Source: Albugo candida
Lineage: Eukaryota > Oomycota > Peronosporomycetes > Albuginales > Albuginaceae
Length of the DNA: 64,000 bases
Direction: 5' to 3'
NCBI GenBank assembly: GCA_905220665.1
Contig: CAJNAR010000159.1
Location: 310,001 to 374,000, forward strand
Under the pieces are notes generated by a model, which searched no databases, was not told where the DNA came from, and saw only the letters and a program-made list of their open reading frames with translations. Shown here one piece after another: positions 44,086-55,300 of the stretch (its first letter is position 1; every line of letters starts with the position of its first letter). A program made the position numbers and the translations under genes.

Positions 44086-46564
44086 TCAACCTCATTTCAC
44101 CATCTTCTTTTGAGAGGTGAAGTGTTGCTTTCTCTTCAGGGAAAAAACTGAGATTGACTGAGAGCTCGCCGATATCGCCACAGAGAAGTCCTTGCCATTT
44201 ACCACCAAACCATTGCGACCAACACTTTATGCCCACGTCGGAGCGTAACAACAAGATAAGCACATTGATGGGGAGTAAACGACAATGGTGACCCGGAATC
44301 CAGATCACTGGTCTATCGGTGAGATAGTGGATCCAGTGATCGTTTGTGTAAAATGTCGGGGCAGTAGACATAAATAACAATTCCAATAATGCGAGAGCTT
44401 TGGTCGCCCGAGTCAAACCGTGAACAGTGTCCGGCACTGACCTCCACCAAGGCATCACTTTCTCGAACAATACAGCTCTCTTGGAGGGAACTTTTCCACC
44501 AACGTGGCGATTCCATCGCGTCGTAAATGTGACATCTTCGCCGAGATTGTGCGCTGCAAAAACGCGATTGATGAGAAGTAGATGTGCTACTTCGTCCAAC
44601 GCAGGATCATTCGACTCCATGCATGAAATAAGCACCCCATGCATGGTGATGGGATGATCTAATGCTGCCCGGATGATTTGGTCCGGGTTAGTACAAAATT
44701 GTACCAGCCTACGCACATGTGGGATGCACGCATCGGCTTGGACCAGCTTGTCCGGTCGAAGCTGGTGGAGTGCATTTTTGGAATCCATTTCCATGAGCTC
44801 TCCGATTTCACCAATTCGAGTTGGTCGCTCTGCTTTTTCCACCGTTGTATGACGCTTCTTATAAAAGTGTGCCGCCTCTTTCGAAGTGGCTACCTCTTTT
44901 GGCATCCGTGCTTTCACGGGAATAATTTGAATGCGATTGCCATGCGCCGGATTGGCAACCGCTTGAACTTCTTCGACATCCACCTCCATGGTTGCGAGCA
45001 CAGAAAAGTAATTGCTTGTCGCCAACGTTGGGAGCGCACGAGGTGGTGCATTGGAAACCATTTGGTCGAACGGCTCAGTTCGATTACGCTTTCCTCGCGT
45101 CCATGCCAACTGCATGTATGTGTCACCATCCTTCTCCACCCGTGGATGGGAAGATGATTGACTTTTTAAATGTAGGATGGGGGGAGTGGTCTGTGATAAG
45201 TCTGGTGACCCTGGTGGTGAGATAGAGGGAGGACTGTTGAGCTCCAACGAAATTTGGTCGGAATTTTTGCGCTCCGGTCGCCTCGTCTCCAATTCCTGAA
45301 TTTGAATTGGCTTCTCCACCTTTTTTGGGACCACCACGACTGCCGTTGGCGCGGTTGTTTGTTTTTGTTTTTCTTGTTGCGATTTTGCTTGCTTTTGATT
45401 CTGAGGCTGAGTGTGAGTTGTGTTTGGTTGTTTTGTGTTTTTCTTTTTGTTTTCCTTTGGTTGTTGCCGTGTTCCCGTGTATATTGCAGCACCCAAATCC
45501 AAGCAGTAAGGACCACGTTGACCAAAACGTGGTCGTTCCGTTGGAATAGGAGCATTCTTACCCCGTACTGGGTAGAGCTGTTTGTCGTAAGCGATTTGTT
45601 CAATCACTTTACCAACTCTAACCAGTTGTTGGGGACACGTTGAGCAGCCAAAGTAGACTCTCCAAGTCGACATTACCACCTCTTTGGTTGGAACCGTCTC
45701 GCGAAAGGTGTCATACACCACTTGACACCCGAGTTGGTGAAGAGCACGGAGAATGTTGTTCCGTTCTTCCTCCACGCCTACGCCGAAAACATCGAGGTAG
45801 TACTTTGTTTCAAGAGTATCAAACTCCCGAAAAAAGTACTTCTCCCCAAGGATAGTCACCGGCTGACACTCCAACTGTTGGCAGGCATCCGCTGTGGTGA
45901 CCATCACTCTGATGTTTCCCCCAGGCATTTTGGACACCTGAGCGATTGACCGGCTCTCCAGTAGGCTTTCAAAAACCGGATTACCGTGGTCTCGCATCAG
46001 GGATGTTAGTATTTTTCCATTTGGAGTACGGGTCAAGGACTGGCCCGTCTCCAAGACCATCGGGAAGGTTGCTTTCCGGATTTGGAAAGGTCTTGCTGCT
46101 TCCAATTTAGCAGACAGAACAGACCAATCCGGGTGCTCCCCATCAGCATATAGCTGCAGTATAGCCTCGATATCCGAGGCTTTCGGCTTCGCGAGCTCGA
46201 CTCGAAATTTCGCCCGAGCTCTAGCCTGGTCCTTACGCAAGGACTCCTGCGACTTGATTATTTCTGCCAAAGTGGGACCTTTGGTGTCGTCCACACTTTC
46301 AGTTGCAGTTGCCTTTTGGTCACCCTGTGACGGGGCAACGACAGTACCGCTTGTACCACCGGTACCACATCCTACACCGGTAGTACCGGTATTACCCTGT
46401 ACCGTCAAACAGGGGGTGGGGGTACTTTCCACGTCATCACATAGGGGTGATGACTCATCAACAATCATGCAATCACTCAAGGCTGGGTGACTCATGAGGG
46501 TTGCCACGTCACTACAAGTGGACGCTAGCACCCTTGGTTGTGTCGATATGTCGACTTGAACCAT
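44057..46564 (-). CDS. LINE ORF1 protein
   Basis: Intact 835-residue ORF. The N-terminus is Ser/Thr- and Gly-rich (residues 1-85). A basic, Gln/Asn/Lys-rich linker lies at about 360-430 (KENKKKNTKQPNTTHTQ), followed by a proline-rich stretch (NSPPSISPPGSPDLSQTTPP). I see no CCHC zinc knuckle and no obvious RRM, so its RNA-binding mode is unclear. The function of LINE ORF1 proteins is RNA binding and chaperoning; that role is inferred from position. It begins 69 bp from the 5' end of the element and overlaps ORF2 by 29 nt, which suggests that ORF2 is translated by reinitiation or leaky scanning. Decayed relatives lie at 12.7-14.9 and 1.4-2.4 kb. Confidence 0.85.
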   Translation of the reverse strand: MVQVDISTQPRVLASTCSDVATLMSHPALSDCMIVDESSPLCDDVESTPTPCLTVQGNTGTTGVGCGTGGTSGTVVAPSQGDQKATATESVDDTKGPTLAEIIKSQESLRKDQARARAKFRVELAKPKASDIEAILQLYADGEHPDWSVLSAKLEAARPFQIRKATFPMVLETGQSLTRTPNGKILTSLMRDHGNPVFESLLESRSIAQVSKMPGGNIRVMVTTADACQQLECQPVTILGEKYFFREFDTLETKYYLDVFGVGVEEERNNILRALHQLGCQVVYDTFRETVPTKEVVMSTWRVYFGCSTCPQQLVRVGKVIEQIAYDKQLYPVRGKNAPIPTERPRFGQRGPYCLDLGAAIYTGTRQQPKENKKKNTKQPNTTHTQPQNQKQAKSQQEKQKQTTAPTAVVVVPKKVEKPIQIQELETRRPERKNSDQISLELNSPPSISPPGSPDLSQTTPPILHLKSQSSSHPRVEKDGDTYMQLAWTRGKRNRTEPFDQMVSNAPPRALPTLATSNYFSVLATMEVDVEEVQAVANPAHGNRIQIIPVKARMPKEVATSKEAAHFYKKRHTTVEKAERPTRIGEIGELMEMDSKNALHQLRPDKLVQADACIPHVRRLVQFCTNPDQIIRAALDHPITMHGVLISCMESNDPALDEVAHLLLINRVFAAHNLGEDVTFTTRWNRHVGGKVPSKRAVLFEKVMPWWRSVPDTVHGLTRATKALALLELLFMSTAPTFYTNDHWIHYLTDRPVIWIPGHHCRLLPINVLILLLRSDVGIKCWSQWFGGKWQGLLCGDIGELSVNLSFFPEEKATLHLSKEDGEMRLIAGPLQREC

Positions 46565-46633
46565 TGTTTTCGAGAGGAAGGAGATGAAAAAGGTTGTTTT
46601 TTCGAGTTGTTTTTACTAAATTGCCCGGTTACT

Positions 46634-46675
46634 TAGTAGCCGGCAAATTGAGAAGTTGCCTGTCTAGCTCAGTTG
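46634..46675 (+). repeat. LINE target-site duplication, right copy
   Basis: 42 bp matching 39524-39564 with one extra T. It covers the tRNA-Lys 5' flank and tRNA nucleotides 1-18. The similarity stops exactly where the LINE 3' end begins in the left copy. Confidence 0.85.
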
Positions 46676-46730
46676 GTAGAGCGCAAGACTCTTAATCTTG
46701 TGGTCGAGGGTTCGAGCCCCACGGTGGGCA
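46658..46730 (+). tRNA. tRNA-Lys (CUU)
   Basis: 73 nt folding as a complete cloverleaf without an intron. The acceptor stem GCCTGTC pairs with GGTGGGC (three G-U pairs) and the discriminator is A. The D-arm is AGCTC...GAGC with box A TAGCTCAGTTGG. The anticodon stem CAAGA/TCTTG holds loop CTCTTAA (anticodon CTT at 46691-46693). The T-arm contains box B GGTTCGAGCCC. A TTTT run at 46749-46752 can terminate RNA polymerase III. The LINE ends 24 bp upstream, so the gene's native 5' flank has been kept through the target duplication. Confidence 0.95.
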
Positions 46731-46748
46731 ATTTCTAATATGTGTTGC

Positions 46749-46752
46749 TTTT
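46749..46752 (+). terminator. Pol III terminator of tRNA-Lys
   Basis: TTTT run 19 nt downstream of the mature tRNA 3' end, the first run of four T after the gene. Confidence 0.6.
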
Positions 46753-46772
46753 AGTACTCTATTCTTGATTTG

Positions 46773-46792
46773 AAAAAAAAAAAAAAAAAAAA
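46773..46792 (+). repeat. Poly(A) run of 20
   Basis: Twenty consecutive A between the tRNA and the 3' end of the C2/PH-like gene, which reads in from the right on the minus strand. On that strand it is T20 just past the stop codon at 46812. It could be a simple homopolymer or an old retrotransposon tail; no flanking duplication is visible. Confidence 0.7.
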
Positions 46793-46811
46793 GTATAGGA
46801 TATGGTATACA

Positions 46812-47969
46812 CTAAGGTACCTTATTATCTACTATAAATTTCCTGTAATGTGACACAGTTGTGGCCCATTCACATAACTGTTCATATGAAGACATGTAGA
46901 ACACATTGATCCGCCCTTTTGCGAAAATCCGAAGTGGATACCTATCCGGTCTAAACTCATTGTACGTCTTAGTGTCAATTCTTGAATTCCAGTAGAATCC
47001 CGTCAAGCTTGATTGTGATGTTAAGACTTGTATTTTGTCCAACTCAAAACTCATCACGGCTGCTGCAGTTCCTTGCTCATATATATTTAAATGTGATCTA
47101 GTCAATACGCCCCAACGCACAATCAATTTGTATCGTGCGGATACATTTGCTGTTGCTTTGGGTGTGTTGAGTGAGTTGGATGTCAACCATGCATCGTTAT
47201 GTTTGAACCACTTACTCAGCGTCGTCACCACCTTGGATTTCGAAGCACACTCCTTCATTGTGAACTGACCCGCATGAACGATGGTGTCGTCAAAGACAGG
47301 TTTAAGTTCAAGATGGATTGATCCAGCGACATTAAACGAAGTACCAAGCAAAAGGTGGTCTGTAGGATATCTCCAATTCCCCAATGCATCACTGTAGGTG
47401 CACCTACGGTCCCATTTTGGACACATTTCGAATACTGTCTGTCCCAGGAACCGTTTTTGGCCTGTTCTGCTTTGCAATATGAGTGTGACAACGATTGTGC
47501 ATCTTCCAGAAAGCATAGGAATGAAAAATTGATTGGTCCATGTAGGCATTGGCTTCATTTTGCTCAAATGCGTGGTGTATTGAAACATGAATGGCCCGGA
47601 AGGCTTTTTCATGACGCGAACATTGCAATACATCGAATCCAGTCCATTTATATTATTTGAAAGTAGGCCGGTTGCTTTACTTACACAGAGCAATGCCGGT
47701 TTTCCTAAAAATCCGTTCTTCGACAAGTGACTCCGCACGAATTTCTGTATTGTAATCGCAGCTCTAAGAAGTTTTTTCGAGTACCGTGCGCTGACCATGG
47801 CGGTCTTGATATGAGCATCGTGAGAAGCGGATAGATTGGGCTTCTGCATTTTGCAGTCTGGTAACGGAGGGGTAAAGGGACCAAGTGTTACAGGGCTCGA
47901 AGAGCTTATCATGGTTGCATTGTCACTAAGGGAAAGATTATCACACTCTGAGAGTTCAGCGCTGTGCAT
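46812..47969 (-). CDS. IQ/C2/PH-like domain protein
   Basis: Intact single-exon ORF of 385 residues. Residues about 1-50 are Ser/Pro-rich and probably disordered. An IQ-like calmodulin-binding helix follows (LRAAITIQKFVRSHLSK, about 68-84). Residues about 92-185 have the beta-rich pattern of a C2 domain (ALLCVSKATGLLSNN..., CTIVVTLILQSRTGQK). Residues about 280-380 resemble a PH domain (YKLIVRWGVLTRSHLNIYEQ; RYPLRIFAKGRINVFYMSS; the closing helix YEQLCEWATTVSHYRK). Such proteins act at membranes by binding phosphoinositides and calcium; the exact role is unknown. Domain calls rest on pattern only. It is divergent from eIF3g, with 141 bp between the two start codons, so the pair probably shares a promoter. 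Confidence 0.75.
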   Translation of the reverse strand: MHSAELSECDNLSLSDNATMISSSSPVTLGPFTPPLPDCKMQKPNLSASHDAHIKTAMVSARYSKKLLRAAITIQKFVRSHLSKNGFLGKPALLCVSKATGLLSNNINGLDSMYCNVRVMKKPSGPFMFQYTTHLSKMKPMPTWTNQFFIPMLSGRCTIVVTLILQSRTGQKRFLGQTVFEMCPKWDRRCTYSDALGNWRYPTDHLLLGTSFNVAGSIHLELKPVFDDTIVHAGQFTMKECASKSKVVTTLSKWFKHNDAWLTSNSLNTPKATANVSARYKLIVRWGVLTRSHLNIYEQGTAAAVMSFELDKIQVLTSQSSLTGFYWNSRIDTKTYNEFRPDRYPLRIFAKGRINVFYMSSYEQLCEWATTVSHYRKFIVDNKVP

Positions 47970-48110
47970 TTCAGCAGCTCAATATTTATAAAGGATAAGA
48001 AGCACAGTCTGCATTTCTCATTTGTGATGTATCATTAAATACTTGTCCAATCAAAACCATCTTGATAAACTCTATAACTTGCTACCGTTTCCTAAAACCA
48101 ACGATTTAGC
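47970..48110. promoter_or_regulatory. Bidirectional promoter region between C2/PH gene and eIF3g
   Basis: 141 bp between two divergent start codons must serve both genes. It contains an AT-rich TATTTATAAAGG at about 47983 and no recognisable repeat. No specific factor site is claimed. Confidence 0.45.
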
Positions 48111-49240
48111 ATGGTGATTTCGGAAAGTCGCTGGGGTGATGAAGATGATGGTAATACATGTAATAAGTGTTTTCACGAGCGTGAACTGACGTTTTTCTGA
48201 TTTCATGTATAGACTTTTTACCAACACGTACAGAAAGTGAGCCCGATAAAAATGGCGTGCGCACAATCGTGGAATGGAAATTCAATGATCTTGGGCAAAA
48301 GGTGAAAATAACGAAAAAAGTACAGAGAGTTGAAGAAATTCATAGAATCAGTAAGCGCGTTTTAGAGCGAAAGGTATGTCAATTTATTAAATTGCGAGAT
48401 TTATTGAAGATAGACACGTGAACTCTTAGAACTGGAAGAAGTTTGGTGCAGCTTTGCAAGGCAACGATAGCAACGTGACTTATCCTTCCAATGAAACGGT
48501 AATTGAAATTGTCAGCTCTCACGGCACAGTTGATATGATGTGTCTATCCTTCGAAGGTATATATGGAGGATCCAAATGCCGACCAAATCTTGCCTGGAGA
48601 AAAAAGAGAAGAAGAAAGCGTTTTTGCTGGTGTTAAAGGAGCGTCAATCATCACATGTCGCCATTGTGGTATTGTTGGTGACCATTGGACTTTAAAGTGT
48701 CCGTACAAAGATACTCCTCCGGGCGAGATTCCGACGGGCATCAATTCTGGAGCGGATGAAGACACTAAGGCTGATGCTGATACAACGGAATCAACCACAG
48801 AAAGTAGCTTATCGCGAGCATTTGGTGGTGGTCCCGATAAATACGTTCCTCCCAATTTGCGGAATCGTGGTGACGACAAGGGCGAATCCTATGCCAACGA
48901 TACTGACAATGCCACTCTCCGGGTCACGAATATCTCTCCTGACACATGTGAGGATGATCTCTATGAGCTTTTCCGTGTATTTGGTCACGTATTGCGCGTC
49001 TACTTGGCAAGAGATCGAGAGACACTTCAATCTCGAGGCTTTGCTTTCGTGAGTTTTGCACGAGTGGAAGACGCTGAACGCGCACTCGACAAACTCCAAG
49101 GTTACGGTTATGATCATCTGATACTCAAACTGGAGTGGGCTAGACCTTCGAACAAACCACGTGAAGAAGACCGCGGTATGTCGACAACATATCGTTCAGG
49201 TTACGGCAAAGCTCTTCCACAAACATTGGCATCTAAGTAG
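48111..49240 (+). CDS. EIF3G: Translation initiation factor eIF3 subunit G
   Basis: Four exons (48111-48150, 48213-48373, 48430-48498, 48557-49240) with GT-AG introns of 62, 56 and 58 nt give a 317-residue protein. The start MVISESRWGDEDD opens the usual eIF3g N-terminus. NWKKFGAALQG and the VYMEDPNADQ segment match the family's conserved N-terminal domain. A CCHC zinc knuckle CRHCGIVGDHWTLKC lies at about 124, and a C-terminal RRM at about 208-290 (LRVTNISPDTCEDDLYELF for RNP2, SRGFAFVSFARVEDAERAL for RNP1). eIF3g is part of the eIF3 complex on the 40S ribosome and supports scanning and reinitiation. The USP gene starts 110 bp downstream on the same strand. Confidence 0.92.
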
Positions 49241-49350
49241 TTTGATACAAGCTAGTTTAACATGTTATGTTTCAATTGCATTTCAGTTATTAGTCGCAAC
49301 TTGTGCTATCACGTTCTCTGATCCGAACGAGATTCTTTGGATAGAGATAG

Positions 49351-52300
49351 ATGATGCTGACAGATGCAATTGATGCTTTGCTTACAAAGTTGAGATGTAT
49401 CTCGTTCCGAGTGAGTCCGGATGACAGGAAATGGGCGGAATTGGTCCATAAATCCTTACAATCGCTACAAAATCCGATTGAAACTGAGATGCTACAGTTT
49501 TACATGGACACAAATTGCACAAGAAAGCGAAAATCAGACGAGCTGAAGGACTGGGAGGAATGGGATCGTGATGAATCGCATCATCTTACAATGGAAACCG
49601 TTCTAGATCCAGCCAAATGGAAAGACGTCGAAGCCATTGCGTTGGCACTATCGACAGGATTGACATCGTCTGAACGATTTCTTGAGGTCTTCAAAGTGCT
49701 TTGCTTACATTACTCAATGAATAGCATCTCTATCTCTCGTCTGTACCGTTCTATGGTTCACACATTGAAAATTGCGAAGCGATGGTCTTGGCTACAAGAG
49801 CTCTCGCCATCTTTATTAGATATCACTTATCGTAAAATTCAACTTTTATATGCAGAAGCAAAGTTTGCAGAAGAAGAAGATGAAGTAATGTTCAATCTCA
49901 TGGAAACAGTACTATTGTGGTGTGAACTACTGCTTGGATATCAGCACTCGTCTTCATTATTTTCAAGCCGAAAATATCAAGTTGTTGGACTTTTGACCCA
50001 TCTGGAAAGCGTAAACGATAGCGTGCAGCTCATTAGTGTCAGAATGAAAGGTTTAGTGGACATAAAAGATTCGAATGCAATTGCTTGTCAGATTATAACA
50101 ACGGTTATGGCACTTCTTATGTATCATCAGAGTTGTCCTCACGAGAATAAAAATATTTATGGGCTGATCATTGCACTTGGGTTTAGTGTGAATAGTGGAG
50201 CGATGAAACAGCCCAGAAGAGACTTGATCAATGTGCCATCGGAAAAATTGACCAACCTTCTACGTCAAGCTGCGTGGATATTACAACCAGAGAAGCTAAC
50301 GTATATTTTACCTTTTTTTGAAGGGAAGTGGGAAGCTGATTGGATTGGTGACAAAGGCTTTGGAACGATAACGAATTCCTCTTATCAAAAGCACTTTGGC
50401 ACTCTCTACATGCGCTCAGTGGAGCGTTATCTCACATATCATGTAAACGCCACAATTCATGAAGCAAGCAATTTTACCGCTGGAAAGAGACCATTACAAT
50501 TTCGTGGATATATCTTCCGAGGAAATGATTGTTTGGATGAAAACTCAAATGCCTCTTGGACTTTTGAAAGTCATTTTGGTTACGAAAAGGGTGATGCATC
50601 ACTCAACCAGTGGAAGTGCTTGTCCTGTGCATTTGTCAATAAAGCCTCGGCTTTATTTTGCATAACTTGTGGAAAGCCGGCTCCAAGTAAAAGTGGTTCC
50701 ATGACAAAAAGTAGTGCGCAAGATCCACTCTCCAATGCTGGTTTCTCGCGTGGAATTTTCTTTGGAAAGGACAAAGCTTTCCTACGAGTGCACTGGTCAC
50801 GAGGTGAAGAAACCGGCGTTTGGTTAGCCCGCAAATGTGAGACAAAAAAGAACTTCAGTCTCGGTCAATTATATAATAGTTTGGCTGAGGTCTCCTACAG
50901 CGCTAATGTTTTTGCAAATGAATGGAATCCAGACCATGTCGTCATGATCGAGAACTGCTCTCTATCATCAACACCCGACATGACAATCGAATTTTGGATG
51001 CTTCCCAAACAGGCTGATGGCTTCCAGGTCATATTGTCAAGTAGAGATAACGTTGTGTATCTCACACCCAGAAACAATCTCATTTGGCAGGTAAAAAAAA
51101 TGCACACAATAGCCGCCAACTCGAATGAAACACAGCAAAATGGAATGTTTTTAGACGGAGGTACAATGAATGTCAAAAAATTCACTCATGTGTCTCTGAC
51201 GATGGAGAAAAACGGTCATCGGCTGATAAGAATTGACAATACAATTGTAGCCGACTCACAAAATTCACATTCTTGTGATCTGAAGGTCGAGGATTCTCTC
51301 GAAGAAAAAGCATCAGATCAAAGGTCAGAAGCTTTGGAGAACTTGCTATTCCTAGGTGGAAAAGGTCATTTACACGGTGATTTCGCGTGGAAAATATCTG
51401 ATTGTTTCGGTGGTGCAATAAGTGATCTCCGAATATGGTCGCTTTTTGCACCATTTACGGAACAGCTTCCTTCCTCCAAACTTTCATTGTATGGAAATGA
51501 ACTCAATCTTTTGGGCTATTACCCGCTGGTAGGAAACTTGTGTCGGGTCCTCATGGACAAATCGAACGCACAGAATCACGCTAGTTTGGCCTCATGGTGT
51601 AGAGAAAATCTGTCGCTAGAGACAACGCGAGAAGTGGAAGGTAGTCCTCTGTGTCAGGTGCATCAGTATCCAGTGCAAGATGGTTTCGTGAAAGAAATTG
51701 GGTCCTTGCTGATTGCAGGACACTGTGAGCTGTGTGATGATGCAACCTTACAGATTCAGCGTGCAGGATTGGGCTCTTCCGTGTGGCTCAACGATCCCAT
51801 CAATATAAGAGAAGGTTTTCATGTTTCCTTAACAATTAGAGAGGAGTCTGGCAACACTACTTCACCTTCTCCGCTACTACTTGGAATATGTAACAATACA
51901 ACCTGGGAATTGAGCTCATGCTTACGTGAAGCAAAAGTAATTTGTGACAATCTAGGTGATACATGCACGTTTGTGGAATCAAGCAACGCATTGATGACAA
52001 CCACGTCTTTTTTCGTCGTCATTCGACGTTCATCAACCTCAACTTCTGACAAATGTATTTGCGATATCGCCATTTTCGTATGGCGTGCTCAGAAGGCATT
52101 TCAGATTTGCCGGGCTTCTCATATCTCCATCAATGCTTTTACGACCATGTCGATCGATTATAGTGCACCTGAACACGTGTTTAAAGTGAGCATCGAAGGA
52201 ACAGGGACGATCATAGAGTCTGTAATTGATCTCGAGTCAGCACTCGTCATGACCCCGAAAGTCAATGATACCGACTCGGGAAGTGCGAGATTCGGGATTA

Positions 52301-55300
52301 TATTCCCAAATTTGGAAAATACGATCCTGCCGTCTGTGTATTTGACCGAATGGCTTGTGAATGCGTCAGTCCGTGACACGAACGACGCCATCCACAAAGA
52401 TATCCCAATGGATGGACTCGCAGCAATCTATCCACACTTGGCTCGACAAAATAGCTCTACGCATGCGGGAAAAGAAGATCGAGATAACACTATACCGCCC
52501 CTGACACTATGCTCCCGTATCCGATTCGATGACCAAGCAATTCAACAAGAAACATATGGCTGTCAGACCTGTAGTCTCGATCATGGAACGCTTTGCCGCA
52601 CCTGTGCGGTTATATGTCATAGTGGTCACGATCTGATCGCAACTGGTGCAAAGTCGATTTCATGTGCTTGTCAGTCACGGGGATCGGATCTTTGCCAATG
52701 CACAACGCAGACTCCCAAATTCACTGTTGATTTATTTCCAGCGCTTGAAAGCGGAACGGTAGCACATTTCTGGCGTTGCGATCAGTGCACTATCGTTAAT
52801 GAGGCTAACGCGGTAGCATGCAAAGTTTGCGGAAGGAATACAACAATTTCGCCAGCTCGAGACACGGCAGACACTCCAATGCTAAACACCTCATCAGATG
52901 GAACATTGTGTGAGTCGGCAAAACATGCTTTCTCGGAATGGTCTTGCGTAGCGTGCACAATGCTTAACGAACCAAATGCGAAAAAATGTGCTGTTTGTGA
53001 GACAGTAAGACTCGGACACTCGCCCCACACAGGTGGCAAAGAGACGCAGTCACGAGGACAGCTGACTCCATTTCATACAGATAGCGCTGGTATAACGACG
53101 GAATCACCAAATGATCCTTCTGAGTCTCATTGGGATTGCCAGGCTTGCACGATGCAAAATCCGGCAAGTAATGTCTGTTGTTATATGTGTACAACTGCTC
53201 GCGAGAATTCCCAAACAGAAGCGAATCCTCCAAATTCCCCTGACACATCAACGTGTGAAGCGCTTCAGACTCCTTCAACACCTTCTCAAAACATTACGAT
53301 CGAACGAAATACGATCATGGAGAGGAACGTTTCAGTCCTATCGACGCTGTACGCTGACATATTGCCAGATGAAGCACGAAAGAACGGCAATGACTGTGAT
53401 TTTGTAGGCGAAAGCTTTTGGGAGACAACAATCGGCAACATGCTTCTCAACACAAGCGACCATCCATTTACGTCTCATTATGTCAACAGTAAATGTGAAG
53501 GAGATGGCTCTATCCACGGAATCGCATACTGGGCACATTCGAGTGGGAGTTGGAGACTCCGAGGAGCGTATAGAAAAAAATCACAATCTCTCGGAAGCGC
53601 CATTGATATTCAGTGGAATTCAGAAGGGTCTCGATTTGAAGGGAAATTACATTGTGGGAATGCAGGCGAGACACTGAATTGCACAAAGTCTCCATACACT
53701 TGCGAATTCCGTGGGCTCAAAAAGGTGCTTTATGAATGCAAGGGCGAGAAGTCCGTGGATTCTGCCACAAAGTTTCAACCATTTTACTGTGGGCTTCTGA
53801 ACATGCAAGACAGCTTGACAAATATATGCTATCAAAACAGCTATTTACAGGCATTGTTCATGACAAAAGCATTTCGCCATTTGATCCTCGAGTACACAAC
53901 AAACGACCGTGAACAAGCCAACAAAGAAAGTGTTGAAAGTGTCAACAAATCGATCACAAGCATTCTGCAGGACATATTTGTAAAGCTCCTCTGCTCTCAG
54001 CGTCCGTTTATTGCAACACGAGAATTACAAAAGTGCATACCGTCAGAATTTAATAGCGGCCAGCAACAGGACACTTCAGATTTTGCTCATTATCTAATGG
54101 ATGCAGTAAGCTCAGAGGTAGCTCATGACCACATATTCGCATCCAAACTAGCTCAGATATTCGGTGGATTACAAGCAACCATTGTCACATGCAAAAAGTG
54201 TGAGAAACATTCGATGCATGAAGAGTACTTCTGGGAACTCTTATTGAACATGGTGGATTTGAAGTATACTCCGATTGTGGATATTTGTGCTGTGAGTGGT
54301 GACGCATCCCATATCGAAACTCCTGAGGGCTATGAACGACTTAATTTTGATCTCAACCAAGGTCGGACAGGATCACCTCCTCATGTGTTTTTATGTGTCA
54401 AAAGAGCTCCCGAGAAGAAGCAGATCGAAAATGATGACTCTGTAGCAAATCTCCCAGTGACCGAGATTGTGCTCAGAACTTCCCTTACTATCGATGCTGC
54501 TCCATGCATGCCATCAGAATATGAACGTGTGGGCGTCAATCTGAATGTTGGAGGATCCAGTTTGAACGATAACAAGCGCCAAATTTACATGTTTTTCAGA
54601 AGAGATCCTAATGGGTCCCCGATCACTGACCTCCACGTACTGTATAGAAATGAGCCATTACCTGACGGATACAATCTTTTGGATACTGATCTCAATATGG
54701 GAGATGGCGATAATGTGTTTCTGTGCTACCGTTGTGACATGCCCATTACTGATATCAAACTGGTTGATTCGAACGTCTCTGGCTATAGTCTTAGTCCCGA
54801 ATCGCTTGTACTGAAAGGACCAACGACCAATTCTCAGCATGCTGGTGAGCAGTACCTTGCTTACAAAGTAGGTGGCGGGACGGATGTCTGCGTGACAGAT
54901 TTGACCGTTGTATCTGAATCACGATCCAAGGAGCTCAAACAGCGTGGATGGGAGTGTATTGGTGTGCTTGGAAATACGCGGGGAGCTGTAACTCGAAATG
55001 ATGCGATGGAGGACAATGACACTGGATTGGATACAAGAGCTGATGATAGTTCTGAAGAATACAACTCGGCAGCCATAGATCATGTGATGGTGCTAAGAGG
55101 CCATGGGAATCCAATCGTTGCAATTGATGTCTATCGAGCACCTCGACAAGTACCAAAGTTCAGTGACTATGAGATCCAATCTTTATATACGCATTTGGAT
55201 GCAACGAAGAACGCCAGTAACGATACGAGCTCGAGAGTGGAGAGAATTCTGGCCACTTTGGAAGGAAACTGGAAAGCCACAGAGAAATCCGATCAGTCAC

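Larger units (their letters stand above)
39565..46633 (-). mobile_element. Near-intact non-LTR retrotransposon (LINE) inserted at tRNA-Lys
   Basis: 7.07 kb on the minus strand: 5' UTR (46633-46565), ORF1 (46564-44057), ORF2 overlapping it by 29 nt (44085-39861, two single-base frameshifts) and a 296-nt 3' UTR ending AATATAGACACCTT. There is no poly(A) tail. Flanking 41/42-bp direct repeats contain the first 18 nt of tRNA-Lys. APE-type endonuclease, RT and a C-terminal zf-RVT motif place it with the L1/Tx1-like LINEs; Tx1 relatives are known to be sequence-specific. Because the duplication includes the tRNA start, a complete tRNA gene is left on the right side. Confidence 0.9.

Noticed and set aside
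46773..46792. A20 run as the poly(A) tail of a retrogene or SINE.
   Set aside because: No element body or flanking duplication adjoins it; a simple homopolymer downstream of the C2/PH gene is the simpler view.
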